A stretch of DNA of 11,309 nucleotides, taken from assembly GCA_026388495.1 (NCBI GenBank), contig JAPLJQ010000443.1, positions 1 to 11,309 of the forward strand, given 5' to 3'. Below are positions 1 through 7,251 of the stretch, one piece after another. Origin of the DNA: Deltaproteobacteria bacterium (GTDB taxonomy: Bacteria > Desulfobacterota > Syntrophia > Syntrophales > UBA2185). Within the stretch, counting starts at the first letter, position 1. Each line of letters opens with the position of its first letter. The position numbers were made by a program, and so were the translations under genes. A model generated the notes under the pieces. The model saw only the letters and a list, made by a program, of their open reading frames with translations, did not search any database and was not told where the DNA came from.

Positions 1-134
1 CGGTACGAATAAGACCGGTCAAGGGAACCGGTGAAAGAAGGGGTGAGATGATTAACCCTCGTCATCTCGAACTTTAAATATTGCTCAGGGTGGTCAACAT
101 TCGGTTATCACAGATGGTCAATTTTCGGTTGACA
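1..134 (+). mobile_element. Probable terminal fragment of an insertion sequence (IS21-like end)
   Basis: Two 19-base near-copies, TGGTCAACATTCGGTTATC at 91-109 and TGGTCAATTTTCGGTTGAC at 115-133, lie 24 bases apart. The second runs into TTGACA, so the element would end in CA at 133-134. Multiple internally repeated TGGTCAA-type blocks and TG...CA ends are known for IS21-family elements, and I infer that family from this alone. Just inside lies a hairpin with arms GAGATGA (45-51) and TCATCTC (62-68), plus two copies of ACCGGT (14-19 and 27-32). A short open frame at 3-77 could be the tail of a transposase or helper ATPase gene, but it is too short to recognise. The other end of the element and any target-site duplication are outside the window. 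Confidence 0.45.
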
Positions 135-268
135 TTCCGACAGGTAAGGCATTCAATTTAGAATTTAAAGTTAAGTATATTGAAATAGACATAGAAAAAG
201 AGTTATTGCCTATATTGGAAAATTATATTCGCGAAAGTAAAAATTGCATTATCGGTAAAAACTCGTAA
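134..268 (+). pseudogene. 3' remnant of a gene apparently cut by the insertion sequence
   Basis: Directly after the presumed insertion-sequence end, one frame stays open for 44 codons to a TAA at 266-268. It begins IPTGKAFNLEF and is followed by a charged, helical-looking stretch (KYIEIDIEKELLPILENYI). It has no start codon or ribosome binding site of its own, and its amino-acid makeup is protein-like, so I read it as the C-terminal end of an interrupted gene. The frame remains open back to position 56 through the repeats, so a complete protein ending here cannot be fully excluded. The family is not recognised. Its AT-rich codon use matches the operon that follows, so it may have been an upstream member of the same accessory island. 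Confidence 0.35.
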
Positions 269-308
269 GTATATAAAAGCCTAACCTGTTAGTTGTGAAG
301 GAGACATT

Positions 309-2192
309 ATGTTCACGGAAATCGGCATCGAAAATTTCAAGGCCTTTGGCAAGATGCAGCGCATTCCCCTCAAGCCCATCACCCTACTTTATGGGCCAAA
401 TAGTTCCGGGAAAAGTTCACTAATACAGTCACTGCTGTTGTTCAAGCAGACGCTTGAAGAATCGGGTGATGAAAAAATCGTTCTACTTCCTAAGGGAAAC
501 CTCGTCGATCTCGGAGGCTATCAAGAATTTATTAATGGTCATGATACTCGAAAGGATTTTAACCTTTCACTTTCTTACAAATATTTTTGGGCTCTCCAAA
601 ATTGGGGGGCTCCCCTCTGGGCAGAAGGCGAAAAAGATGATCTTTCTCTGGAGTTCTCCTTCTCCCAAGATAATAAAAGTGAAATTTTGCTGACATCGAT
701 TAAGGTGAGGGAAAGTCTCTATGCTGATCCGCTTATGGAATGGAAAAATGTCTGGAAAATCCCCTATCTAAAACGTGCTGTTCTTAATAAGAGGTCTGAA
801 TATGAAAAGGACGGCGACGATCAGGCTTTACTCGACAAATGGCTGTCCGATTTGAAAAAATCTGTATTGGTTTTGGATCACATAAGCATGAAACATGCTT
901 TAGTAAACAGGCAATGGGACGAATTTACTGCAGAAGGAATTTTCCTTAAACCTATCAACTTGTTGAAGGAAAATGAAATAGAAAAACGGAATGAACTTAT
1001 TAGAAAGAGAAAAGATGAAGAAAATAGAAAAAGAAATGAGGAATTAATTAAATTACAGAGGTATTTAGAAAAAGAATCTCAAGAAATAAAAACTAAATAC
1101 GATAAGTTGAATGCAAAGGATTCAGGACTGAATGATGAAGAACTGCAAGAAAAGAAAACCGATCTCTTAGTACGACAGGAAAAATCCCGACAATTAAAAA
1201 AGATATTGGAACTATCAAAAATTCTCCATCGTTCCATCATGCGAGCATCGTATGAAGATGTTCTGAAAATGCGCCATTTCCCCGTCAGTGATAGATTGAT
1301 ATCTCTATCGAATTGCTTTCCGGACGAGAAAGGAAATATGACCGGGACAGACGCATGGCTCTTTCAACACATACCGGAGTTTGCGGCTTTAGGAAAACCT
1401 GTAACTGATACAACTGAAATTTACAAACTCCTAAATATTGCTGAATTCCTTCCTTGGACATCATCGTTGCTGAAGGAATATCTGCGACGAATTGTTTACA
1501 TTGGCCCGTTAAGAGAATATCCGGAAAGAGTTTATTCCTATTCCGGTAATATCCCCTCTAATGTTGGAAAATCCGGCAAATATACGCCGGACATCCTTAT
1601 GAAAAGGCCCGATCTCGTGGCTAAGGTCAATGAATGGTTCACTAAGTTCGACATTGGTTATAAACTGAACGTCGATTTCCTCAAGCGGAATCTTTTTTCG
1701 CTATCACTCGTTGAGGGAAAAACTGGCTTCGACGTCAGTCCCAAAGACGTAGGTTTCGGTATCGGTCAACTGTTGCCAATTCTTGTTCAGGGTGTGCTTT
1801 CCGAAAATAAGATTCTAATCATCGAGCAACCCGAAATCCATGTCCACCCGCGCTTGCAGGCAGAACTGGGCAGTTTTTTTAGCGAAACGGCAGGAAGAGC
1901 AGCCATCAAGGATCCATTTGACGTTGATGAAGAAGGATTTGGCAACCAATTCATCATTGAAACACACAGCGAACATCTTATCCTACGCCTCCTCCGTCTG
2001 ATACGAGACACAACAAACGAAGAACTGAAGGAAGGTGAAAAACCCCTTCGGCCGGAGGATGTGGCCGTCATTTATGCCAAGCCGACAGAACACGGAACGG
2101 AACTAATGGAACTACGAATCTCCGAGGATGGCGATTTTATCGATAAATGGCCCGATGGCTTTTTTACCGAAAGGGAAAAGGAGCTATTCTAA
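309..2192 (+). CDS. AAA-family ATPase with C-terminal DUF3696-type domain
   Basis: An SMC/ABC-like ATPase of 627 residues. The N-terminus (FTEIGIENFKAFGK) is the usual opening of this group. Walker A is GPNSSGKS (29-36). A signature-like GFGIGQLLPIL starts near 482. Walker B is ILIIEQPEIH (502-511) with acidic residues E506 and E509. A switch-histidine motif IETHSEHL surrounds H553. The last ~50 residues, with DFIDKWPDGFF, match the DUF3696 tail seen on many such ATPases. Between the two ATPase halves, residues ~217-307 form a highly charged, probably coiled-coil segment rich in Lys and Glu and encoded by very A-rich DNA. The start is supported by GAAGGAG five bases before the ATG. Such ATPases recur as sensor or motor subunits in multi-gene phage-defence systems; that role here is inferred from context. 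It shares one base with the next gene (TAATG), implying coupled translation. It could instead belong to an uncharacterised DNA-repair module. Confidence 0.9.
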   Translation: MFTEIGIENFKAFGKMQRIPLKPITLLYGPNSSGKSSLIQSLLLFKQTLEESGDEKIVLLPKGNLVDLGGYQEFINGHDTRKDFNLSLSYKYFWALQNWGAPLWAEGEKDDLSLEFSFSQDNKSEILLTSIKVRESLYADPLMEWKNVWKIPYLKRAVLNKRSEYEKDGDDQALLDKWLSDLKKSVLVLDHISMKHALVNRQWDEFTAEGIFLKPINLLKENEIEKRNELIRKRKDEENRKRNEELIKLQRYLEKESQEIKTKYDKLNAKDSGLNDEELQEKKTDLLVRQEKSRQLKKILELSKILHRSIMRASYEDVLKMRHFPVSDRLISLSNCFPDEKGNMTGTDAWLFQHIPEFAALGKPVTDTTEIYKLLNIAEFLPWTSSLLKEYLRRIVYIGPLREYPERVYSYSGNIPSNVGKSGKYTPDILMKRPDLVAKVNEWFTKFDIGYKLNVDFLKRNLFSLSLVEGKTGFDVSPKDVGFGIGQLLPILVQGVLSENKILIIEQPEIHVHPRLQAELGSFFSETAGRAAIKDPFDVDEEGFGNQFIIETHSEHLILRLLRLIRDTTNEELKEGEKPLRPEDVAVIYAKPTEHGTELMELRISEDGDFIDKWPDGFFTEREKELF

Positions 2193-3094
2193 TGATTCAC
2201 GAATTTGCCCTGGACCCTGACACTGTAAATGACTGGCCTGTTTTTAAATATGTGGTTGACCAGTGCGGAGTGCAGTATGGCCGGATGATTTCCTGTTTTC
2301 CCAGAGATTGGCAGAAGGAGACCATCAATGCTTGCCAAACTCATGGTACACGAAGAACGGCTGTCGTGGAAAAGCTTCGAAGTATAAAACATAAACTGGT
2401 CAATTCCCATCGAGAATACGATAGAATGAGAGGATGGCTCGACAATGCGGAATTGCAGCATAGTACTAAACCTTTTCATGCAATCATTTCGATTAATAAC
2501 CCGAGGAATAACGAAAAAATTATAATTGTCGGCGATGTTGATGAAAAAACGTCCTTATGGGTTATCCCAAAGGAAAAAATTGTTCCGCGAAAAGCTTATG
2601 ACTTGGCGATTTGTGCAAAAACACTTTTGAATATTAGCAGGGAAATACTTCTGATAGATCCGCATTTCAATCCTCAACTTCCGAGATATGTGGAAACATT
2701 TACCTATCTCATTCGTTTTGCTTTTGAAAATAATCACCAGAAACGACTTGAGCTGCATGTGGAATATAACAGATGGTCCCCCACCTTGGAATGGTGGCAA
2801 GAGAGTTGCGGAGCTCAATTATCATCATTTCTTCCGGATAATGCTGATATAAGAATCATTCGGTGGCAGGGGAAAAACAGCGGTGACAAACCTCATCCTC
2901 GATATATTCTTTCAGAACGTGGTGGGATTCGGTTTGATTATGGCCTCGACGAATGGGAGGGTGAAGGCCAGACGACAGATGTTTCCCTGTTGGATCATAC
3001 CCTTTATGAAAGAAGATGGAATGATTACCAGAAAGGAACCGCTGCCTTTGAGTTGGTCGATGAAATTCTGATTAGAGGTTCAAAAATATCATGA
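2192..3094 (+). CDS. Uncharacterised protein with phospholipase D-like C-terminal half
   Basis: The ATG shares its A with the TAA of the ATPase gene and has AAGGAG eight bases upstream, so I prefer it to a longer in-frame start inside the ATPase gene; the protein has 300 residues. The N-terminal ~90 residues are unrecognised. The middle and end show an alternating strand/helix pattern with REILLIDPHFNP (150-161) followed by HPRYILSERGGIRFDYGLDE (235-254). This is the layout of a phospholipase D-like domain: hydrophobic strand ending D-P-x-F, later H-x-R/K followed by a GG-x-R-x-x-x-G-L-D strand. The classical HxKxxxxD motif is not intact (H235-P-R), so it may be a divergent nuclease-like or a binding fold. 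It contains neither transmembrane segments nor a signal peptide. Its place between an ATPase and another orphan gene suggests an effector or a nucleic-acid-binding partner. Family assignment is tentative. Confidence 0.8.
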   Translation: MIHEFALDPDTVNDWPVFKYVVDQCGVQYGRMISCFPRDWQKETINACQTHGTRRTAVVEKLRSIKHKLVNSHREYDRMRGWLDNAELQHSTKPFHAIISINNPRNNEKIIIVGDVDEKTSLWVIPKEKIVPRKAYDLAICAKTLLNISREILLIDPHFNPQLPRYVETFTYLIRFAFENNHQKRLELHVEYNRWSPTLEWWQESCGAQLSSFLPDNADIRIIRWQGKNSGDKPHPRYILSERGGIRFDYGLDEWEGEGQTTDVSLLDHTLYERRWNDYQKGTAAFELVDEILIRGSKIS

Positions 3095-3939
3095 TGAACG
3101 TCATCAAAGAAGAGACAATTCAATTTTCAAATCAGAAGGAGCACCTATCAGTCAAAACAAAACTGGAATCTGATCCGGTTTACGCCTCCATAAGGTGGAC
3201 GTCTGATGACAATAAATATGAAATTACATACGAAACTGAAGAAATTACCCCAACTATCGGATACGACAAAAGAATAAAAGTCCTTCTGTTGTTCAAGAAT
3301 CCCCATCCCGATTCCGTGGCAGCGGGGCTTTTCCTTTCGGAACCGCATTCTCAAGCCTTCTGGAATCGGCTATTTGAGGTCGATTTCAACCGCAACCTAC
3401 TTCCGTTGCTGAACAAACGGGATTGGATCAGCAGTCTGGCAGACACCTTGCTGACCGGAAAATACGACTCCCCTTTCCTCTATTATTTCCGGTGTCTCTA
3501 TCCTTTTCCGACGCGACAGTTTGCCGACTTGCAGCAACTCTTTGCAGGAGCGCCATCGACCTACCGAAGGGAAATCCTGGGCAGATCATTGACAGAGTTT
3601 ACTGCCTACGTCGAGCAAAACGGCATCAGGAGCGTTATTGTTTTCTTCAAAGATGCCGTGGAGTTGCTTGGCGGCAGGGCTTTGTCGGCGTCAATCAACA
3701 CCGTCGCCGCCGCAAAACAGGGTATCGATCAGGCCATCGAGCATGGCGATGACAGCCTGTTCTGGCAGCAGAACAGCAGCTTCCGGCAAGAAACAAAAGA
3801 CGAGCTCTTGGTTTACCTCAACATGAATACCCGCGCCAAGAATCACGGTACCCATCTTCCGAAACGGTATTTTACCTATAACCTGGAATTCATTTTGAGA
3901 GATATTTTAAAAAACTCACCTGCCCCCAACAAAAAGTAA
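3091..3939 (+). CDS. Uncharacterised protein, third gene of the ATPase operon
   Basis: The protein has 282 residues. The start overlaps the previous stop in ATGATGA; either ATG (3091 or 3094) works, and translation is probably coupled because only a weak GAGG lies upstream. No signal peptide or membrane helix is visible. The one suggestive stretch is KVLLLFKNPHPDSVAAGLF (63-81) followed by FWNRLFE (90-96). A hydrophobic strand leading into N-P, a downstream G-x-F and an F-W-x-x-L helix recall the first active-site region of uracil-DNA-glycosylase-fold proteins, but I see no convincing second motif. The rest (FLYYFRCLYPFPTRQF near 131-146, TRAKNHGTHLPKRYF near 246-260) is not recognised. By position it should act with the upstream ATPase and PLD-like protein. 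The 3' part is GC-richer than the ATPase gene. Confidence 0.8.
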   Translation: MMNVIKEETIQFSNQKEHLSVKTKLESDPVYASIRWTSDDNKYEITYETEEITPTIGYDKRIKVLLLFKNPHPDSVAAGLFLSEPHSQAFWNRLFEVDFNRNLLPLLNKRDWISSLADTLLTGKYDSPFLYYFRCLYPFPTRQFADLQQLFAGAPSTYRREILGRSLTEFTAYVEQNGIRSVIVFFKDAVELLGGRALSASINTVAAAKQGIDQAIEHGDDSLFWQQNSSFRQETKDELLVYLNMNTRAKNHGTHLPKRYFTYNLEFILRDILKNSPAPNKK

Positions 3940-3970
3940 TATTTGCTACCTTATTAGTAACTTATTTTAC

Positions 3971-4008
3971 GATTGTTTTTACACCAACCGCCAACCAAAA
4001 ATACAATC
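3971..4008. repeat. Imperfect AT-rich inverted repeat in the spacer
   Basis: GATTGTTTTT (3971-3980) and AAAAATACAATC (3997-4008) can pair except for a two-base bulge, around a C-rich loop. It lies after the first operon and about 40 bases upstream of the promoter motifs of the next one. It could be a weak terminator structure or an activator-binding site; the sequence does not decide. No strong terminator is visible between the two operons. Confidence 0.3.
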
Positions 4009-4044
4009 ATTCACAATATCAAGCAGATAAAGTTTATTCATCTT

Positions 4045-4072
4045 TTGGCACACATTCTGCTCTTACTATAAT
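4045..4072 (+). promoter_or_regulatory. Overlapping sigma-54-like and sigma-70-like promoter
   Basis: TTGGCAC at 4045-4051 followed by CTGCT at 4058-4062 gives GG-N10-GC spacing, the hallmark of -24/-12 sigma-54 promoters, with one mismatch to the usual TTGC core. The same TTGGCA (4045-4050) lies 16 bases before a perfect TATAAT (4067-4072), which is a good sigma-70 promoter. Either would start transcription about 12-25 bases before the ATG at 4094. The perfect -10 box makes sigma-70 the safer reading. Confidence 0.55.
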
Positions 4073-4093
4073 AAAAATCATAAGGGAGAAAGT

Positions 4094-4339
4094 ATGCTGA
4101 CAGCATTTATCATGATTGTTATGGGTATGTTGATTATCTGGTTTTTCGAAAAGTATTCGGAAATCATGCTGCATCTCTGGATAAAGATGGGGATGAAGCT
4201 TTTTCAATTTACAGTATTCCATTCCGATGACGACACCGGGAACTGCTATGGGCTTACTTTCACCGATGATGAACACTGGGAGAAAAAATGCCTGAAAGAT
4301 TTGAACGAACGGCTGCAGGATAGCGAGGAGTCTCAGTGA
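4094..4339 (+). CDS. Small membrane-anchored protein of unknown function
   Basis: The protein has 81 residues. A GGGAG ribosome binding site lies shortly before the ATG, directly downstream of a good promoter. Residues 2-18 (LTAFIMIVMGMLIIWFF) form a single hydrophobic helix, followed by a second amphipathic, partly hydrophobic stretch (24-43). The C-terminal part is hydrophilic and acidic and contains only two cysteines (51, 66). With no cleavage-site pattern after the helix it is more likely an N-terminal anchor than a signal peptide. The family is not recognised. Its stop overlaps the GTG start of the next gene (GTGA), so the two are probably translated together, and the helicase follows 21 bases after that second gene. 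A link to the helicase is inferred only from operon structure. Confidence 0.65.
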   Translation: MLTAFIMIVMGMLIIWFFEKYSEIMLHLWIKMGMKLFQFTVFHSDDDTGNCYGLTFTDDEHWEKKCLKDLNERLQDSEESQ

Positions 4340-4515
4340 AAACATGCAGGAGATGCCTGCGGGAATTCGATGCGCATGATCCCGATGATTACAGCCCGGC
4401 CCGGGAAATCGGGGAACTTTTTCTGGATGCCGCCGATCCGGAAGGGAAAAACGAACTTTGTCCCGATTGTCGCGAGGAAATGGGCATGCTGAATCTGCCT
4501 GGTTTCGGCCAGTGA
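4336..4515 (+). CDS. Tiny four-cysteine zinc-ribbon-like protein
   Basis: A 59-residue frame begins with GTG inside the stop of the preceding gene (GTGA overlap) and ends at TGA 4513-4515. GAGGAG at 4325-4330 lies five bases before the GTG, a strong ribosome binding site that decides the start. The protein opens MKTCRRC and later has ELCPDC, giving CxxC-x(36)-CxxC, a spacing compatible with one structural zinc site of zinc-ribbon or rubredoxin-knuckle type. The region between is acidic (HDPDDY, DAADPEGKNE). It resembles small hypothetical zinc-ribbon proteins common in Deltaproteobacteria; no enzymatic role is suggested. It sits 21 bases before the helicase ATG and in the same operon. Protein or nucleic-acid binding is plausible but unproven. 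Confidence 0.7.
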   Translation: MKTCRRCLREFDAHDPDDYSPAREIGELFLDAADPEGKNELCPDCREEMGMLNLPGFGQ

Positions 4516-4536
4516 CTGATTTGAAAAGGATACGCC

Positions 4537-7161
4537 ATGATTGATCAATTTTTGCGGGAGAGAAACTGGAAAACTATTGACCGGATGATACTCTCTGACC
4601 GTGAAGGGAAATATTTTTCTTTCGACGATCTTCGACTCTCCGTCCAGTCGACCACTTTACTGAGCGGTTCGTTTTCGACCGGCATCTATCTTCATCAGAA
4701 AGAAGCGATCAAATCCTTCCTCGAAGGTGAGAATATATGCATAGCCACGGGGACGGCATCGGGCAAAAGTCTTCCGTTTTACGTTGCGGCGATCGAAAAG
4801 CTTGTTGCCAATCCGGAAGCCAAGGTGATCGCCATCTACCCCCTCAAAGCTCTGGGCAGAGAGCAGGAAGAACGCTGGATTCAAGCGCTCAACACCGCAA
4901 AAGTACCTGCCCGCGTGGGAAGAATCGACGGCCAGACGCCGATGCACGCCCGTATGGAGATTTTGCGAAATTGTCAGGTGTTGATCATGACTCCCGACAT
5001 CATTCACGCCTGGCTTCTTTTTTATGTCGGCGACAAATCGGTGATGAACTTTCTGGCCAGTACCAGCCTCGTCATCGTTGATGAAGTTCATAATTACACC
5101 GGCGTTTTCGGAAGCAACGCTGCTTATCTCTTTCGGAGAATGCGGCACATTATGCATCTGCTGGGCGCGTCCCCGCAATTCATAACGGCTTCCGCCACCA
5201 TAGCAGCCCCGGAGAATCATTTGCAAAATCTCTTCGGCCTGGATTTTCAGATCATCGATTCCCGCTCCGATACGTCGCCCCGACAAGAGACAACCATCAC
5301 GCTTGTCGATCTTCCGGCTCATGGCGATTTGTTGACTTCCCTGTCGGAGCTGATGGATTACATCAGCAGAAAGACGAGCCACAAGTTTATTACCTTTGTA
5401 GACAGCCGCAAACAGACGGAATATCTGGCGTCCATCGTATCCCGTTTTCAGGCCAAAGACGGGGGAAACGAGGATTTTATTTATGATGACCATCTGGAGA
5501 AACTCAACATTCTTCCTTACCGCGCCGGATACGAAGAGCATGACAGACGGCGCATTCAGGAGAGACTGAGTGAGGGAACCCTGGCGGGCATTATCAGCAC
5601 CAGTGCTCTCGAACTTGGCCTGGATATCCCCTACCTGACATTGGGAATTCTCGTGGGGGCGCCCTACTCCGCCACGAGTTTTTATCAACGAATCGGACGC
5701 ATCGGACGGCACGCCCGCGGTGAAATCATCATTATTAACGGCGGTGACATTCACAGCGCCAGCATTTTTCAGAACCCGCAACAACTATTAAACATGCCAT
5801 TGTCGGAAGGCGCCTTATACCTTGAAAATGCGCGCGTGCAATACATCCATGCGTTGTGTCTGGCCAGACACGGCGGAGAAAACGACCGCATATGTTCATA
5901 TTCAGGCAACCAGGAAACAGCTGGCTTCAAGAGTGATATTCCGTGGCCGAAGGGGTTTATGGAACTGTGCAAAGCGGAAAGGATCGGCGAAATCCCTCCT
6001 GAATATCAGGCCATGAAGTCGCAGGCGGGAGATGATCCACATCACGCTTTCCCTTTGAGGGATGTGGAAATTCAATTCCAGGTCAAACACAAAAAGGGGT
6101 CTTTCGAAGAAGGGCGAGGTTCTCTCTCTTACAGCCAACTGATGCGTGAAGCTTACCCCGGCAGTGTTTACTATTACACCACCAGAGCCTATCGCGTTTG
6201 CAGAGTCAATTTTCACCGACGGACGGTCGATGTCCGCCATGAAAAGAAATACACCACGAAGCCGCAAATGATACCAACGCTGGTATTCCCGAATTTAACG
6301 GCTGGAAACGTTTATATTGGAAAGAAATATGGGGATCTGATTGCCCTGGAATCCACCCTCCAGATCAGGGAGACGATTATTGGCTACAAGGAGCATCGTG
6401 GGCCGAACGAAACATCATACATGTATCCTCTCGATCCGACGGGCAATATTTATTTCGACTTGCCACGCTTTACACGGAACTTTTTCACGACAGGCGTTAC
6501 CTTCACACACCCGTACATGAAAATGCCGAAGGTGAAGAACGAATTGATTGCCCAGTTGCTATTTGAGGCCTTTCTCATGGCGCTTCCCTTTGAGCGGCGT
6601 GACATCCATTTTGCCTCCGACAAGCACAGGGTTCACAGAAGATTTATTGATGAAGACGCGAAATTCGTCGCCATCTATGATCAGACATACGGCAGTCTAC
6701 GCCTTTCATCACGCATTCTGGAAGATCGAACCCTGGATGTTTTGCTGGAAAAGATGGCCGGCATTATGAAGCTCCGACAGGAAGAACTGGATAGTAATGT
6801 GGCTACGGCAATAGCATTGGAACAGATATTGGCCTGTCTCCATCAATCGCCCGAAATCATTTCCATGGACACGGCAGCGGAACTGTCCGGCAGCGGTAAT
6901 CATTTAGCAAGAGTCATCCTTCCGGGCTCGAAGGGTTTGAACCTCAGGAACAATAATGAGGAATATTTCGTCGAAAGCGTATTTTACAGTCCCCAATACA
7001 GAGGTCTGGCATACAGGGGATGCAATTATGAAGGAAAACAAAGGAATGGTCAGGATGTGAAGAACATTATACCCGTCGCATCTTTGGTTGAAATCCCGGG
7101 CGAAAGCAGTTGTGGTATGTACAATCTTGAAACGGGTGAGTTGATGGCTGTTATTCTTTAG
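4537..7161 (+). CDS. DEAD/DEAH-box superfamily 2 helicase, MrfA/DUF1998-related
   Basis: An 874-residue ATP-dependent helicase. Walker A is GTASGKS (72-78, K77), with TGTASGKS typical of the MrfA/Hrq1-like group. Motif II is DEVH (182-185), motif III SAT (219-221), and motif IV FVDSRKQTEYLA (about 290-301). Motif V is STSALELGLDIP (354-365) and motif VI QRIGRIGR (384-391). After the two RecA-like domains comes a long C-terminal region. FVAIYDQTYGSLRLSSRIL near 710-728 corresponds to the iYD-x-x-GG-x-GLs strand-helix of DUF1998 domains, but the C-x-C...GC-x-x-C zinc cluster usual after it is missing. MrfA itself acts in repair of mitomycin-type DNA damage; a role in DNA repair or defence here is by analogy. 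The ATG has AAGGA eight bases upstream. Two small genes precede it in one operon, and a hairpin terminator follows. Confidence 0.9.
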   Translation: MIDQFLRERNWKTIDRMILSDREGKYFSFDDLRLSVQSTTLLSGSFSTGIYLHQKEAIKSFLEGENICIATGTASGKSLPFYVAAIEKLVANPEAKVIAIYPLKALGREQEERWIQALNTAKVPARVGRIDGQTPMHARMEILRNCQVLIMTPDIIHAWLLFYVGDKSVMNFLASTSLVIVDEVHNYTGVFGSNAAYLFRRMRHIMHLLGASPQFITASATIAAPENHLQNLFGLDFQIIDSRSDTSPRQETTITLVDLPAHGDLLTSLSELMDYISRKTSHKFITFVDSRKQTEYLASIVSRFQAKDGGNEDFIYDDHLEKLNILPYRAGYEEHDRRRIQERLSEGTLAGIISTSALELGLDIPYLTLGILVGAPYSATSFYQRIGRIGRHARGEIIIINGGDIHSASIFQNPQQLLNMPLSEGALYLENARVQYIHALCLARHGGENDRICSYSGNQETAGFKSDIPWPKGFMELCKAERIGEIPPEYQAMKSQAGDDPHHAFPLRDVEIQFQVKHKKGSFEEGRGSLSYSQLMREAYPGSVYYYTTRAYRVCRVNFHRRTVDVRHEKKYTTKPQMIPTLVFPNLTAGNVYIGKKYGDLIALESTLQIRETIIGYKEHRGPNETSYMYPLDPTGNIYFDLPRFTRNFFTTGVTFTHPYMKMPKVKNELIAQLLFEAFLMALPFERRDIHFASDKHRVHRRFIDEDAKFVAIYDQTYGSLRLSSRILEDRTLDVLLEKMAGIMKLRQEELDSNVATAIALEQILACLHQSPEIISMDTAAELSGSGNHLARVILPGSKGLNLRNNNEEYFVESVFYSPQYRGLAYRGCNYEGKQRNGQDVKNIIPVASLVEIPGESSCGMYNLETGELMAVIL

Positions 7162-7183
7162 ATGAATGGGCGCTACTTAAAAT

Positions 7184-7214
7184 AAAAAAAGCCCCCTGCG
7201 GTTGCGCAGAGGGC
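7184..7214. terminator. Bidirectional hairpin terminator between helicase and groEL
   Basis: GCCCCCTGCG (7191-7200), loop GTTG, CGCAGAGGGC (7205-7214) form a ten-base stem with one mismatch. It is preceded by seven A (7184-7190) and followed by TTTT. For the minus-strand groEL transcript this is a canonical intrinsic terminator with a seven-T tail. For the plus-strand helicase transcript the T-tract is shorter (four T) but still plausible. Confidence 0.85.
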
Positions 7215-7251
7215 TTTTCATCATAATAAATTCTGGTTTTGATTCAGGGTG

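Noticed and set aside
244..277. Possible promoter for the ATPase operon (TTGCAT or TTATCG with TATAAA near 272)
   Set aside because: The -35 candidates are poor or badly spaced in a uniformly AT-rich stretch; not strong enough to list.
2147..2191. Upstream in-frame ATG that would extend the second operon gene by 15 codons
   Set aside because: It lies inside the ATPase gene without a ribosome binding site, whereas the ATG at 2192 overlaps the stop and has AAGGAG.
3423..3752. 109-codon plus-strand open frame inside the third operon gene
   Set aside because: Out of frame with the longer coupled gene, arginine-rich and without a ribosome binding site; a shadow frame.
4657..5784. Long 375-codon open frame on the minus strand opposite the helicase
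   Set aside because: It is antisense to a helicase with all motifs intact, has low-complexity arginine/glycine-rich content and no recognisable domain; a shadow of the coding strand.
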